This document shows, in pieces, positions 48,972-57,485 of a stretch of DNA of 64,000 nucleotides. Origin of the DNA: Candidatus Poribacteria bacterium (lineage in GTDB: Bacteria > Poribacteria > WGA-4E > WGA-3G); assembly GCA_022821965.1 (NCBI GenBank), contig JAJECN010000036.1, positions 1 through 64,000 on the forward strand, given 5' to 3'. The notes under the pieces are model-generated. The model searched no databases, had not been told where the DNA came from, and saw nothing but the letters and a program-made list of their open reading frames with translations. Every line of letters starts with the position of its first letter. The stretch's first letter is position 1. A program made the translations under genes and the position numbers.

Positions 48972-50032
48972 TACGACTTCGCTTCTTCAATGCTTTGAGG
49001 TCTACCGGTTACGTCACCTCCGAGCCATCGGTAGGGACGTGGGTAGAGTGCTAAAGATCTGTCTTCAATTGGTAGTTTAATGGGTGCACTGTTTCGGTTT
49101 GCGGAGAGTTTCGCAGCGATGGCGACTTCCAAGGCTTGTCGGAGGTCTGCGCCTGTAATCCATGGATCTCCGTTGCCATCAACAGCGGATAAAAAGGAGC
49201 GGATGGAACCTGTGAGATAGCTGAATTCGCTCCACGAATACGGGCTATAGTTGGGTTCAAGTCGAATACGATTGCCGTGCTGGTCGTAGTCTTTAAAAAT
49301 CTCTGGAGGATTCCAATCCCAGCGGACAAGACATTCGTCTGTCCAAACATCCACGCCGCGACACGTTGTTGGTGTTCCGAAGACACTACATTCCAAGCCG
49401 TTTGTAAGATAAAAGCGTCCGTTGATGATTAAGCCTTCATCGGTTTCTGCGCTTAGTGCTTCAGGTGGTGTTCCCCACGCGATGACTTCTTCAACTTCAG
49501 CGTTGGTGAAAAGTCTTAGGACAGAGATATGTTGGCATCCACCACCGGAGATTTCACCGCCAAAACCGTGAACGCTTGCGCCTCTAATATTCCCAAATTC
49601 ACCCTTGTGCAGGCGAGCTGCGGCTTCCTGAACTTCATTCATAGCGCGTTGCAGATTGCCTCCGGCAAATACTATATCGCGTTCGGAACACGCTTCAACC
49701 ATCGCGTCAGCATCTTGCAAGCGTGCGGCGATCGGTTTCTCTGTGGAAATACCTTTAACACCGGCTTCGGCACATGCAATCACGACATCTTTCATGTATT
49801 TCGTGGGAGTGACAACCACTGCGATGTCCGGCACCATATCCTTCAATAATGTTTCTACATCTGGGTAGAGCGCAGCGACACCGAAACGCGTGCCGAGGAC
49901 ATCCCGTCGCTGTGCATTGGCATCGACGATCGCGACGATCTCTGTATCGGGATAGGTGGTGTATGCTTCGGCATAGTTCTGTCCCATCCGTCCACAGCCG
50001 ATGATGGCTACTCGATATTTGGTGTTACTCAT
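48971..50032 (-). CDS. Gfo/Idh/MocA-family oxidoreductase
   Basis: This 353-residue NAD(P)-dependent oxidoreductase has the nucleotide-binding RVAIIGCGRMGQNYAEAY at the N-terminus. The family block is GVKGISTEKPIAARLQDAD with the catalytic-type Lys, followed by a full substrate domain including GGGCQHISVLRLF. AGGAG precedes the ATG. It is the first gene of the long minus-strand run and is divergent from glnD. The 340-base gap between them holds a glnD promoter, and its own promoter should lie there too, though I could not pick one. It probably acts on a sugar or cyclitol in concert with the neighbouring oxygenase. Confidence 0.88.
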   Translation of the reverse strand: MSNTKYRVAIIGCGRMGQNYAEAYTTYPDTEIVAIVDANAQRRDVLGTRFGVAALYPDVETLLKDMVPDIAVVVTPTKYMKDVVIACAEAGVKGISTEKPIAARLQDADAMVEACSERDIVFAGGNLQRAMNEVQEAAARLHKGEFGNIRGASVHGFGGEISGGGCQHISVLRLFTNAEVEEVIAWGTPPEALSAETDEGLIINGRFYLTNGLECSVFGTPTTCRGVDVWTDECLVRWDWNPPEIFKDYDQHGNRIRLEPNYSPYSWSEFSYLTGSIRSFLSAVDGNGDPWITGADLRQALEVAIAAKLSANRNSAPIKLPIEDRSLALYPRPYRWLGGDVTGRPQSIEEAKS

Positions 50033-50296
50033 TTTTAGATCTCCTGATTGCGTATGTTATCAAGGTTCAAAAAGTCTGTCAAGAAAAAACGATGTGCTCA
50101 AGGAGCATACCCAACGAAGGGAGATTAAGGCTCTACCTTCATCAAGGGACCTAAAATCACCAAATACACGTGAAACCCAACATTCTCGCGCTCCGTATAA
50201 ATATAAGTAGGATCGTTGTCTTTCACCATTCAATCTTATCTACATTTGCTTCAGTTTTTAGTATTGAACGCACGTTGGAGAAACCCAAAAACGCGC

Positions 50297-50325
50297 TTGC
50301 CTTTTTTTAGTTTTTGATGTATAAT
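50297..50325 (+). promoter_or_regulatory. Sigma-70-type promoter of glnD
   Basis: TTGCCT (50297-50302), 17 bases, then a perfect TATAAT (50320-50325). The rest of the gap from 50033 holds no gene. Because the -10 overlaps an ATG at 50324, that ATG cannot be the start codon of a transcript made from here. Confidence 0.7.
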
Positions 50326-50371
50326 GACTTCAAACGAGAACATTTATTCATTTCCTGATTTCAAGGGAACT

Positions 50372-53134
50372 ATGGAACAATTGGATTGTTCTGATAATTG
50401 GGGCAAAAAAAAAATGGATACCAAACAGATCGAGAAACGACTCAATGACTATGTCCCAGATTTAGATGTGCCTTTTGAAGATTTGCAGAAACAGCTGGCT
50501 GCTTTCATCCAAGCCGAACGGGAACTGTTGAAAGCCCGTATCTTAGAAGGAGAAAGAGGATTTGAGGCTTGCAAGATTCACACGGAGATATGGGATGTCG
50601 TTATTCAAAAGGTTTATGAGGTAGCTTCCTTTCAGATTCGGGATGAATTTCAGAAACAGATTGATGTCCTGAGTCTGCTTCCGGACGTTGATACCAGCGA
50701 CTTGGAGGCGGAATTGGAAGGATGGATGCCGGATGTCGCACTCTACGGTGTCGGTAGTTACGGTAGAAATGAGTTGTGCTATTTTTCGGATGTAGATGTC
50801 ATCTATACCTCCTCTGTGGACTTAGAGGATATTTACGATGAGAGCACTCTTGAACTTATCCGATGGTTCTACGATTTTTTTGACAGTCTCCATTCGGTAA
50901 TTCCGGGGTTTGAGTTCAGTTTCATCTATCGTCCGCTGGCGGATGTCTCACAATGGAATTATCAAGACATGACCGCCCTGATTGATATGCGGTTTATCGC
51001 TGGCGATTCAACACTGACAGAGCGTTTTCGGAAGACAGTGCATTCTGAAAAATCGGATATTTCACTTGTATTGGACCTGCTGAAATCGAAAGCGGATTCT
51101 TTTGAAGCATCTGAGGATACGATCTATCTCAATCAACCGAACATAAAAACAGGGCGAGGTGGATTGCGGACACTTCAATACGCACTCTGGATATGTGGAC
51201 TTCCAAGTTTTGTATCAATTCCTGAGCTCTACGAGCAATATGATGACGCACGGCTCATGCCATCCCTTGATTTCATGTTCAAGGTGCGGAATCTTCTGCA
51301 TGTCCTTGCTGATGCACCGCATGATGACCTTACCTATCATCCTGAAAAAGGGAATTTGCTCCAAGCACAGATCGCTGAGGTACTCGGATTTTCAGATGAG
51401 AGCGATGAAGGGCGTTATAAGTTCATGGCAGAATATTATGCGATGGCGAAATATCTGCATTTCAAAGCGGAACTTCTGATCCGAAAAATGTTGGCGAACG
51501 GGATTCCTATCTCGGACGTGCTTGCTGTCCGGACAGAGATGCTGTATTGCATTGATAACAACTTCGGTGAGCTTGATGCTGATGAACTCTTTACATTGTT
51601 TACCTACTACCAACAGTACGATTTTGAAATTGATGCCTCGCTTTCTACGTTCATCTTCCGTTATGTTGACGCATTTGATTGGGATTCTTTCCAGCGTCGA
51701 ATGGCGGAATTAATAAACATACCGGGCGATGTCGCGAAAACATTAACCCGTTTGCACAGATTGAGTATTCTGTCGCGTCTCGGAGAGGGCGGAGAACTTT
51801 TTGAAAGAGCGATGATGACCCGGAGTGAGCGGAGCCTGGATCCGTATACAGTGGGCAAACATACACTCGTTGCGATTGGCTATCTTGACGAGATCCGTCA
51901 AGTAGAATCCAGTAGTCCATTCGGTGGTGCTGCTCGATTAGGTTCGCCGATATCGCCGTCGCCGACTTCTGAATTGGAGGAACTCAACGCTGCATTTCGC
52001 GCGCTTTCAGATCCAGCACCACTCTATATGGCACTCTTCCTTCACGATATAGATAAACCCGACCCAAAGCATCCAGCAACCGGGGCGGAAAAAGCAGAGC
52101 GCATCGCGCCTGAATTTGGGTTCAATTCGCAACAGACAGATGATATTTGCTTTCTGATTCGGGAACACTTGACAATGATAGAGTTGGCGCGGTATCACCA
52201 TTGGGATGAAAGCACGATCTCTGAATTCTGTAAGAAGGTTAATTCGTTAGAACGGTTGACTGCGCTGTATCTGCTCACTTATTGCGATTCCAGAGCGAAC
52301 GGTTCACAGAATTTCAGCCATGTTGTTAAGCATAACTTAAAAAGTTTGTATGAGGTTGCGCGGACGCGTTTTGTTGGACAAGAGGAAACGCAGTGGGGTG
52401 CCTTCGCTCCGGTCGAAGAATTCCAGCAATTCCTTCACCACATGCCCGTCTCTTACCGTATTAGTGTTTCACCTGAAGAAATCGCCATGCATATAAAGAT
52501 GACGACGCAGGCTGAAGCCGCTGCTACAGAGACCGACGCAACACCCAGTACAGGGATTATCCAATTTGTTGACCGCCCAGGGTTTACTGAGCTGCACCTC
52601 TGTAGTCCGAGTCGTATTGGAAAATTGCACACAGTAAGTGGACTCTTCTTCGCAAATGGTATAGATGTTCGCGATGCGCGCGTCTACACAAAACAGGATA
52701 CAAACATTGAACTTGAACTCTATCGTCTTGTGCATCAACCACCGCATCATCGTGGAGAGCCAATGCCGCTGGATGAGGAACTTAAACGGGACCTCGATTT
52801 CGACATCCGGAGTCTCCTCGCGGAAGAGGTAACGCTTGATCAAGTTTTTGATAAGCACTACGTGAATCTGGCTGAGACATGGCAGGTTGACACTGTAACT
52901 GTTGAGACGGCACGGAACTATTCAGAGATTGTGGTCGTTGGTGAGGAGAAAGTTGGATTTCTTCACTATTTCAGTGGCATTTTAGCGAAACTCGGATTGA
53001 ACGTTGAAATGTGTAAGTGCTCCGGTTTGGGTGGGCAGGCAATTGATCGGTTCTATGTGCAACCGGTTGCTGATCCGAAAGCGGTGCACGCTGATATTAT
53101 GGCGGCGTTGGAATCTGAGAACGGAGAACTGTAA
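50372..53134 (+). CDS. glnD: Bifunctional PII uridylyltransferase/uridylyl-removing enzyme
   Basis: GlnD uridylylates PII when glutamine is low and deuridylylates it when glutamine is high. The 920-residue protein has an N-terminal nucleotidyltransferase domain (GVGSYGRNELCYFSDVDV, with G-S and the D-x-D pair near residues 128-142). A GlnE-like helical region follows. The HD hydrolase domain is in ALFLHDIDKPDPKHPATG, and two C-terminal ACT glutamine-sensing domains end the protein (GFTELHLCSPSRIGKLHTV and IVVVGEEKVGFLHYFSG). An earlier ATG at 50324 overlaps the promoter -10 box. I chose the ATG at 50372, with AAGGGA five bases upstream. Another ATG at 50414 is possible. Its substrate PII, with Tyr51, is at 8.4 kb. 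Confidence 0.93.
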   Translation: MEQLDCSDNWGKKKMDTKQIEKRLNDYVPDLDVPFEDLQKQLAAFIQAERELLKARILEGERGFEACKIHTEIWDVVIQKVYEVASFQIRDEFQKQIDVLSLLPDVDTSDLEAELEGWMPDVALYGVGSYGRNELCYFSDVDVIYTSSVDLEDIYDESTLELIRWFYDFFDSLHSVIPGFEFSFIYRPLADVSQWNYQDMTALIDMRFIAGDSTLTERFRKTVHSEKSDISLVLDLLKSKADSFEASEDTIYLNQPNIKTGRGGLRTLQYALWICGLPSFVSIPELYEQYDDARLMPSLDFMFKVRNLLHVLADAPHDDLTYHPEKGNLLQAQIAEVLGFSDESDEGRYKFMAEYYAMAKYLHFKAELLIRKMLANGIPISDVLAVRTEMLYCIDNNFGELDADELFTLFTYYQQYDFEIDASLSTFIFRYVDAFDWDSFQRRMAELINIPGDVAKTLTRLHRLSILSRLGEGGELFERAMMTRSERSLDPYTVGKHTLVAIGYLDEIRQVESSSPFGGAARLGSPISPSPTSELEELNAAFRALSDPAPLYMALFLHDIDKPDPKHPATGAEKAERIAPEFGFNSQQTDDICFLIREHLTMIELARYHHWDESTISEFCKKVNSLERLTALYLLTYCDSRANGSQNFSHVVKHNLKSLYEVARTRFVGQEETQWGAFAPVEEFQQFLHHMPVSYRISVSPEEIAMHIKMTTQAEAAATETDATPSTGIIQFVDRPGFTELHLCSPSRIGKLHTVSGLFFANGIDVRDARVYTKQDTNIELELYRLVHQPPHHRGEPMPLDEELKRDLDFDIRSLLAEEVTLDQVFDKHYVNLAETWQVDTVTVETARNYSEIVVVGEEKVGFLHYFSGILAKLGLNVEMCKCSGLGGQAIDRFYVQPVADPKAVHADIMAALESENGEL

Positions 53135-53147
53135 GGAACCTTAAAAA

Positions 53148-53906
53148 ATGAAGCAACGGGTACTCATTACAGGGGCAGCTGGCACAGTCGGCAGCGCGCT
53201 CTGGCAGGCATGGGAAGAACAGGATCTTTATACATTGACGTTGACGGATATTAACCCTATTGAGGGAGCGAATTCGCGCGTTGTGCAAGCAGATATTCGG
53301 GACTACGCTGCAATGCAAGAATTGTGTCGTGATCAGGATGTCTTGGTGCATCTCGCTTATATACGTCAAGATTCACTTGGGAAGGTGCCGGATGAAGTCA
53401 GCGACATCGGGGCATCTATGAATATATTTGAAGCCGCGCGAGAGGGTGGTATTCAGAAGATTGTTTATGCCAGCACAAATCATGTGTCGGGGTGGAATGA
53501 GCGGTTAAATTCGCCACCTCGCTTTTCTACGGGGGATCAGTTTCGTCCCGATGGGTGGTACGGCGCGATGAAGGGGATGGCAGAGATCGCTGGACGGTAT
53601 CTCGTTGATGCGCACGACATGCGGTTCATCAGCTTTCGAATCGGGAGTTTCAACGGCACCTATGAGCCGAGTGGGATCCGTCATTGCAGCACACTCCTGA
53701 CACCGCGGGATTGCGTCCAACTCTTCGGATTGGCTGTGGATTACGATGGCCCGGTCAAATATCTAATCACTTATGGACGTTCTGCGAATTCTGATGGCTA
53801 TCAACAGAGCTATCTTGATATAAGTGGTGCCGTTGAGGTACTCGGCTATCAACCACAGGACAATTTGGTTAAGACGCATCTCCACAAATTTCTGTCAGAA
53901 TCTTAA
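53148..53906 (+). CDS. NAD-dependent epimerase/dehydratase family protein
   Basis: This 252-residue extended short-chain dehydrogenase has the N-terminal nucleotide loop VLITGAAGTVGSALW and the active-site Tyr and Lys in WYGAMKGMAE (YxxxK). VYASTNHVSGW matches the catalytic Ser/Thr region. Length and the NHVSGW sequence resemble uronate dehydrogenase-like members, which oxidise hexuronic acids. That fits the sugar-enzyme content of the window but is not proven. It is 13 bases after glnD with AAGGAA before its ATG, so it is probably co-transcribed. The C-terminal substrate domain is short. Confidence 0.82.
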   Translation: MKQRVLITGAAGTVGSALWQAWEEQDLYTLTLTDINPIEGANSRVVQADIRDYAAMQELCRDQDVLVHLAYIRQDSLGKVPDEVSDIGASMNIFEAAREGGIQKIVYASTNHVSGWNERLNSPPRFSTGDQFRPDGWYGAMKGMAEIAGRYLVDAHDMRFISFRIGSFNGTYEPSGIRHCSTLLTPRDCVQLFGLAVDYDGPVKYLITYGRSANSDGYQQSYLDISGAVEVLGYQPQDNLVKTHLHKFLSES

Positions 53907-53938
53907 TTAGCCATCCGCGTTTCCAAAGATACCCTAAA

Positions 53939-53963
53939 CGAACCGCAAGGTAAGTTATAAAGA
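53939..53963 (+). repeat. Leader repeat, second box only (copy D)
   Basis: CGAACCGCAAGG (53939-53950) followed by an AT-rich tail directly before the trmB ATG. The first box is missing. It is on the plus strand, unlike copies A-C. Confidence 0.6.
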
Positions 53964-54668
53964 ATGCGTGAGAATCCAGATTATAACGACCTCTACTATC
54001 AGAATACGACCGTCCACTCCCAGATAATTGACATTTTAACAAAGCGTGCCGTATCATTAAGCGAATTCTCACTACCGATTGATTGGGAAGCGTGCTTTGG
54101 AAACCCGCGTCCCGTAGAAATAGAAATTGGATTTGGAAAAGGGCGTTTTCTGCTCGAAGCCTCAAAAAGGCATCCAAAGGTCAACTATATCGGGATAGAA
54201 CGGGCACAAAAGTACGTCGAATTGACGCGGGAACGGTTTGAGAAGTACATGCGGCATTTCGGCGTGGACAAAACGTCAGGGACATTCTCGAATGTCCGTC
54301 TCGCGTGGACAGATGCGAACTACTTTGTGACCCGGTATGTACCTGCAGAATCTGTCCAAGCGTATCACATCTATTTTCCAGATCCGTGGCCCAAAAAGCG
54401 ACAGCGGAAACGCCGAATTTTTCGGAATCAGGACTTTCTGGCTGCATTGACGCGAACACTAAGATCAGATAGCGGTAGGCTTTATATTGTGACGGATTAT
54501 GAGGAATACTTCCAAGAGATTCAAGAGCGTCTGGCAGGTTTATCAGCGTTGCATCAGGCTGCAGCGGATCTCAGCCCAGATCAGGATATCGCGACGAACT
54601 TTGAGATGAAGTATGTCCTGGAAGGTAGAGAAATCTATCGGGCGGTATATGAGAAAGTTTTGCCTTAA
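53964..54668 (+). CDS. trmB: tRNA (guanine-N7-)-methyltransferase
   Basis: TrmB makes 7-methylguanosine at position 46 of tRNA with S-adenosylmethionine. The 234-residue protein has the SAM-binding block VEIEIGFGKGRFLLEASK, the acidic IGIERAQKY, and the signature YHIYFPDPWPKKRQRKRRI. The final TNFEMKYVLEGREIYR block is also typical. Length is normal. Its ATG follows a copy of the dispersed CGAACCGCAAGG element, which may supply the ribosome binding site. It lies between the epimerase-like gene (57 bases) and a Uma2 gene (23 bases) on the plus strand. Confidence 0.95.
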   Translation: MRENPDYNDLYYQNTTVHSQIIDILTKRAVSLSEFSLPIDWEACFGNPRPVEIEIGFGKGRFLLEASKRHPKVNYIGIERAQKYVELTRERFEKYMRHFGVDKTSGTFSNVRLAWTDANYFVTRYVPAESVQAYHIYFPDPWPKKRQRKRRIFRNQDFLAALTRTLRSDSGRLYIVTDYEEYFQEIQERLAGLSALHQAAADLSPDQDIATNFEMKYVLEGREIYRAVYEKVLP

Positions 54669-54691
54669 CACCAAACAAAAGCGGAGAAACC

Positions 54692-55279
54692 ATGGAAACT
54701 ACAACAAATATTGGGGCACAAGCCATCTTCACACCTGAAGAATATCTCGCGAGGGAACGGAAAGCATTGGACAAGAGTGAATACCGCGATGGACGAATAT
54801 ATGCAATGCCGGGGGCAAGCCGTAAACATAACCTCATTACGGGGAACACACTGGCTGAACTCCACGTCCAATTACGCAATCGGGTATGTGAAGTATATCC
54901 AAGTGATATGCGTGTGAAAGTGAGTTCAACTGGAACGTATACATATCCAGACGTTGTGGTCGTTTGCGAAGAACCGCAGTTTGAGGATTCATATTTTGAT
55001 ACGCTTCTTAACCCGACTGTTTTGATAGAGGTGCTTTCTCCATCAACCGCAGCCTATGACCGAGGCGAGAAATTCGCATCCTATCAGAAACTTGATTCCT
55101 TGTGTGAATATGTCCTCATTTCACAAGACAGAGTCCGCGTTGAATACTATTTGCGGCAGCAACAGACGTGGGATTTAACAGAATTTCATTCCTTGTCAGA
55201 TGTGTTTCAACTCGTTTCAATTGCATGTGAGTTGTCTTTGCAAGCAATCTATGCTAAGGTTCAATTCCCTGAAGCGTAG
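54692..55279 (+). CDS. Uma2-family (DUF820) putative nuclease
   Basis: This 195-residue paralogue of the gene at 39021 shares nearly the same blocks: FTPEEYLARERKAL, HNLITGNTLAELHVQLRN, YPDVVVVCEEPQFEDSYFD, VLSPSTAAYDRGEKFASY and EYVLISQDRVRVEYY. The YPD Asp and the IEVLSPST Glu are probable metal ligands of the PD-(D/E)xK-like fold. GGAG lies five bases from the ATG. It sits alone between trmB and uvrC, outside the defence island, which shows that the family spreads as single genes. The role is unknown. Confidence 0.88.
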   Translation: METTTNIGAQAIFTPEEYLARERKALDKSEYRDGRIYAMPGASRKHNLITGNTLAELHVQLRNRVCEVYPSDMRVKVSSTGTYTYPDVVVVCEEPQFEDSYFDTLLNPTVLIEVLSPSTAAYDRGEKFASYQKLDSLCEYVLISQDRVRVEYYLRQQQTWDLTEFHSLSDVFQLVSIACELSLQAIYAKVQFPEA

Positions 55280-55324
55280 ATGCAATCGCCGAAACATGCC
55301 ACAAACCGAAAAGGGGCATAAACA

Positions 55325-57178
55325 ATGAAGGCAGAACAACTTAACAGTGTTGAAAACCCCCAAGTTACGCCTGAATTGTGGCAATCCCTGCCGAACGCGC
55401 CAGGGGTCTATCTGATGAAAGCCTCTGATGGCACCGCCATCTATGTCGGAAAAGCAATCCGTTTGCGGTCTCGGGTCAGATCCTATTTCCGAGAAAAATC
55501 TGCGCACGCGCTAACCTCGCAGATGATGCGGTATGTCACAGAAATCGATTATATCGTCACAGAGACTGAAGTAGAAGCACTGATTTTAGAGAATAACCTG
55601 ATTAAAGCACATCAGCCCCGTTACAACGTAAAACTGAAAGACGATAAGCGTTATCCCTATCTATGTGTCACTGTCAATGAACCCTTTCCCCGCATCCACA
55701 TTACGCGTAAAGCCGAGAATGACGGTGCTCGATATTTCGGGCCGTTTGTTCACGTTCGCTCAACACGCCAAGTGCTCAAACAACTAACAAAATTATTTCC
55801 TATTCGCACCTGCACGCTGCCGCTTACGGAAACGGAGAACAGATACCGGGTCTGTTTAGATTATCACATTGGTCGGTGTCCGGGGCCCTGTGCTGATAAG
55901 ATAGACGTACCGGACTACGACAAGATCGTTCAGAAGGTGTGTCAGTTCTTAAGCGGAAATACGGACGCTGTTGTTAAAGAGTTGACAGAACAGATGCAAG
56001 CGGCGGCAGAGGCTCTTGATTTCGAGACTGCCGCAAAATATCGGGACACGCTTAAGGATGTTCAACAGGCGATTACCACACAAAACATGGATAGTGTTTC
56101 CGCTGCAGACGAGGATGTCATCGGCATTGCTGCACGAACTGATGTCGCATGCGTTCAACTTTTGCGGGTCCGGGATGGTAAGCTGCTTGAGCGTGAGCAT
56201 TATTATCTCAACGATGCAGATCCAGAATCCCTCGCCACTGGGTTAAATGCTTTCATTTCGCAGTATTATCAGAATGCTGTTTTTGTCCCGAAAACGGTTG
56301 TCCTACCGATGCCAATTGCGTCGATGGAACTAATTGAGGATTGGCTCAGCGAAAAACGAGGGAGCCGTGTCGGGTTGCATGTGCCGCGGGCAGGTAGACT
56401 CAGAAAGTTGCAGACTTTGGCATCGAAAAATGCTGAGATTCTTCTGACACAGCGTGAGCAGAACGTCGTTTATAGCAGTGGTGTGGAGCCTGCACTCGTT
56501 GAACTACAAGAACTGCTGGGGTTGAAGCATCCGCTCAGGCGCATTGAAGCGTATGATATTTCCAACCTCGGCGATAGATTTGCGGTGGGATCAATGGTCG
56601 TCTTGGAGGATGGGAAACCTGCTTCAGGAGAATATCGGCGGTTCAAGATCCGCTCGGTTGAAGGACAGAACGATTTCGCGATGATGCAAGAGGTAATCAC
56701 TCGCCGCTTCCGCCGTGCTCTCGCGGATGATGAAAAGTTTAATAAGCTGCCAGATTTGATGCTGATTGATGGTGGGAAAGGACAGTTGAGTGCTGCACAA
56801 GCAGCCATGAAAACGTTCGCTTCATCTCACCTTCCTGATATTCCAATGATTGCTCTTGCGAAAAGGGTTGAGGAGATTTTTGTTCCGGGGAAGTCGGATT
56901 CAATTGTGCTGCGAGAAGATAATCCAACGCTACACATGATCCAGCGGCTACGGGATGAGGCACATCGGTTTGCGGTCACGTATCATCGCAGGCTCCGCCA
57001 GAAATCGCTGAGTGAGTCAGTGCTTGACGAAATTCCAAACCTCGGTCCGAAGCGGAAACAGGCACTGCTTCGGCATTTCGGTTCAATTGAAGCGATTCGA
57101 GAAGCGAGTTTAGATGAATTGCTCTCTGTGAAAGGGATTCCACGCAGCGTCGCTGAGAATATTCGGAAGCACCTCTGA
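55325..57178 (+). CDS. uvrC: Excinuclease ABC subunit C
   Basis: UvrC makes both incisions in nucleotide excision repair after UvrA and UvrB have marked the lesion. The 617-residue protein has an N-terminal GIY-YIG nuclease (PGVYLMKASDGTAIYVGKA), a UVR domain near residue 205-240, and the RNase H-like 5' nuclease region with IEAYDISNLGDRFAVGSMVV. Two C-terminal helix-hairpin-helix motifs follow (LDEIPNLGPKRKQALLRHFG and LLSVKGIPRSVAENI). All expected domains are present and the length is normal. AAGGGG precedes the ATG. uvrA lies at 14-20 kb on the other strand; uvrB is not in the window. Confidence 0.96.
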   Translation: MKAEQLNSVENPQVTPELWQSLPNAPGVYLMKASDGTAIYVGKAIRLRSRVRSYFREKSAHALTSQMMRYVTEIDYIVTETEVEALILENNLIKAHQPRYNVKLKDDKRYPYLCVTVNEPFPRIHITRKAENDGARYFGPFVHVRSTRQVLKQLTKLFPIRTCTLPLTETENRYRVCLDYHIGRCPGPCADKIDVPDYDKIVQKVCQFLSGNTDAVVKELTEQMQAAAEALDFETAAKYRDTLKDVQQAITTQNMDSVSAADEDVIGIAARTDVACVQLLRVRDGKLLEREHYYLNDADPESLATGLNAFISQYYQNAVFVPKTVVLPMPIASMELIEDWLSEKRGSRVGLHVPRAGRLRKLQTLASKNAEILLTQREQNVVYSSGVEPALVELQELLGLKHPLRRIEAYDISNLGDRFAVGSMVVLEDGKPASGEYRRFKIRSVEGQNDFAMMQEVITRRFRRALADDEKFNKLPDLMLIDGGKGQLSAAQAAMKTFASSHLPDIPMIALAKRVEEIFVPGKSDSIVLREDNPTLHMIQRLRDEAHRFAVTYHRRLRQKSLSESVLDEIPNLGPKRKQALLRHFGSIEAIREASLDELLSVKGIPRSVAENIRKHL

Positions 57179-57388
57179 GCGTTCTGCACGAATTTGTGCT
57201 TTTTGCTAAAATTCTGCCCCTTATCGTGCAGCAAATTTTTCAGTTTCCTTCGGTGAAAAAAGAAACACGCCGCCAGCCTCGGTAGGTTTATACCGAATAG
57301 AGAACAACAAAGCCCAATACAAAGTTTCCATTGCGTCGGATTGCTGGATTTCACTTATGTTCGATCCAACCTATTGGAAATTATATGG
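57179..57388. other. Gap between uvrC and the YibE/F gene
   Basis: There is no gene. A short GCAC-GAATTT-GTGC stem followed by five T (about 57186-57205), ten bases after the uvrC stop, may be a weak terminator. The rest has no visible structure up to the sigma-54-like site. Confidence 0.45.
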
Positions 57389-57406
57389 TTGGCATATTAT
57401 TTGCTA
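57389..57406 (+). promoter_or_regulatory. Sigma-54 (-24/-12) promoter upstream of the YibE/F gene
   Basis: TTGGCATATTATTTGCTA has GG (57391-57392) and GC (57403-57404) exactly 10 bases apart, and matches the glnA site closely (TTGGCAT, then TTTGCT). Transcription would begin near 57416, 70 bases before the ATG. Confidence 0.55.
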
Positions 57407-57485
57407 AAGAAAGATTAATGATACCTTTGCTTTAATTCACAAATTTTTGAGGTTTTGAGAATACAAGAACAGATAAAAACAAAAC

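Noticed and set aside
50324-50371. glnD start at 50324
   Set aside because: That ATG overlaps a perfect TATAAT -10 box with a -35 at 17 bases, so it would not be inside the transcript.
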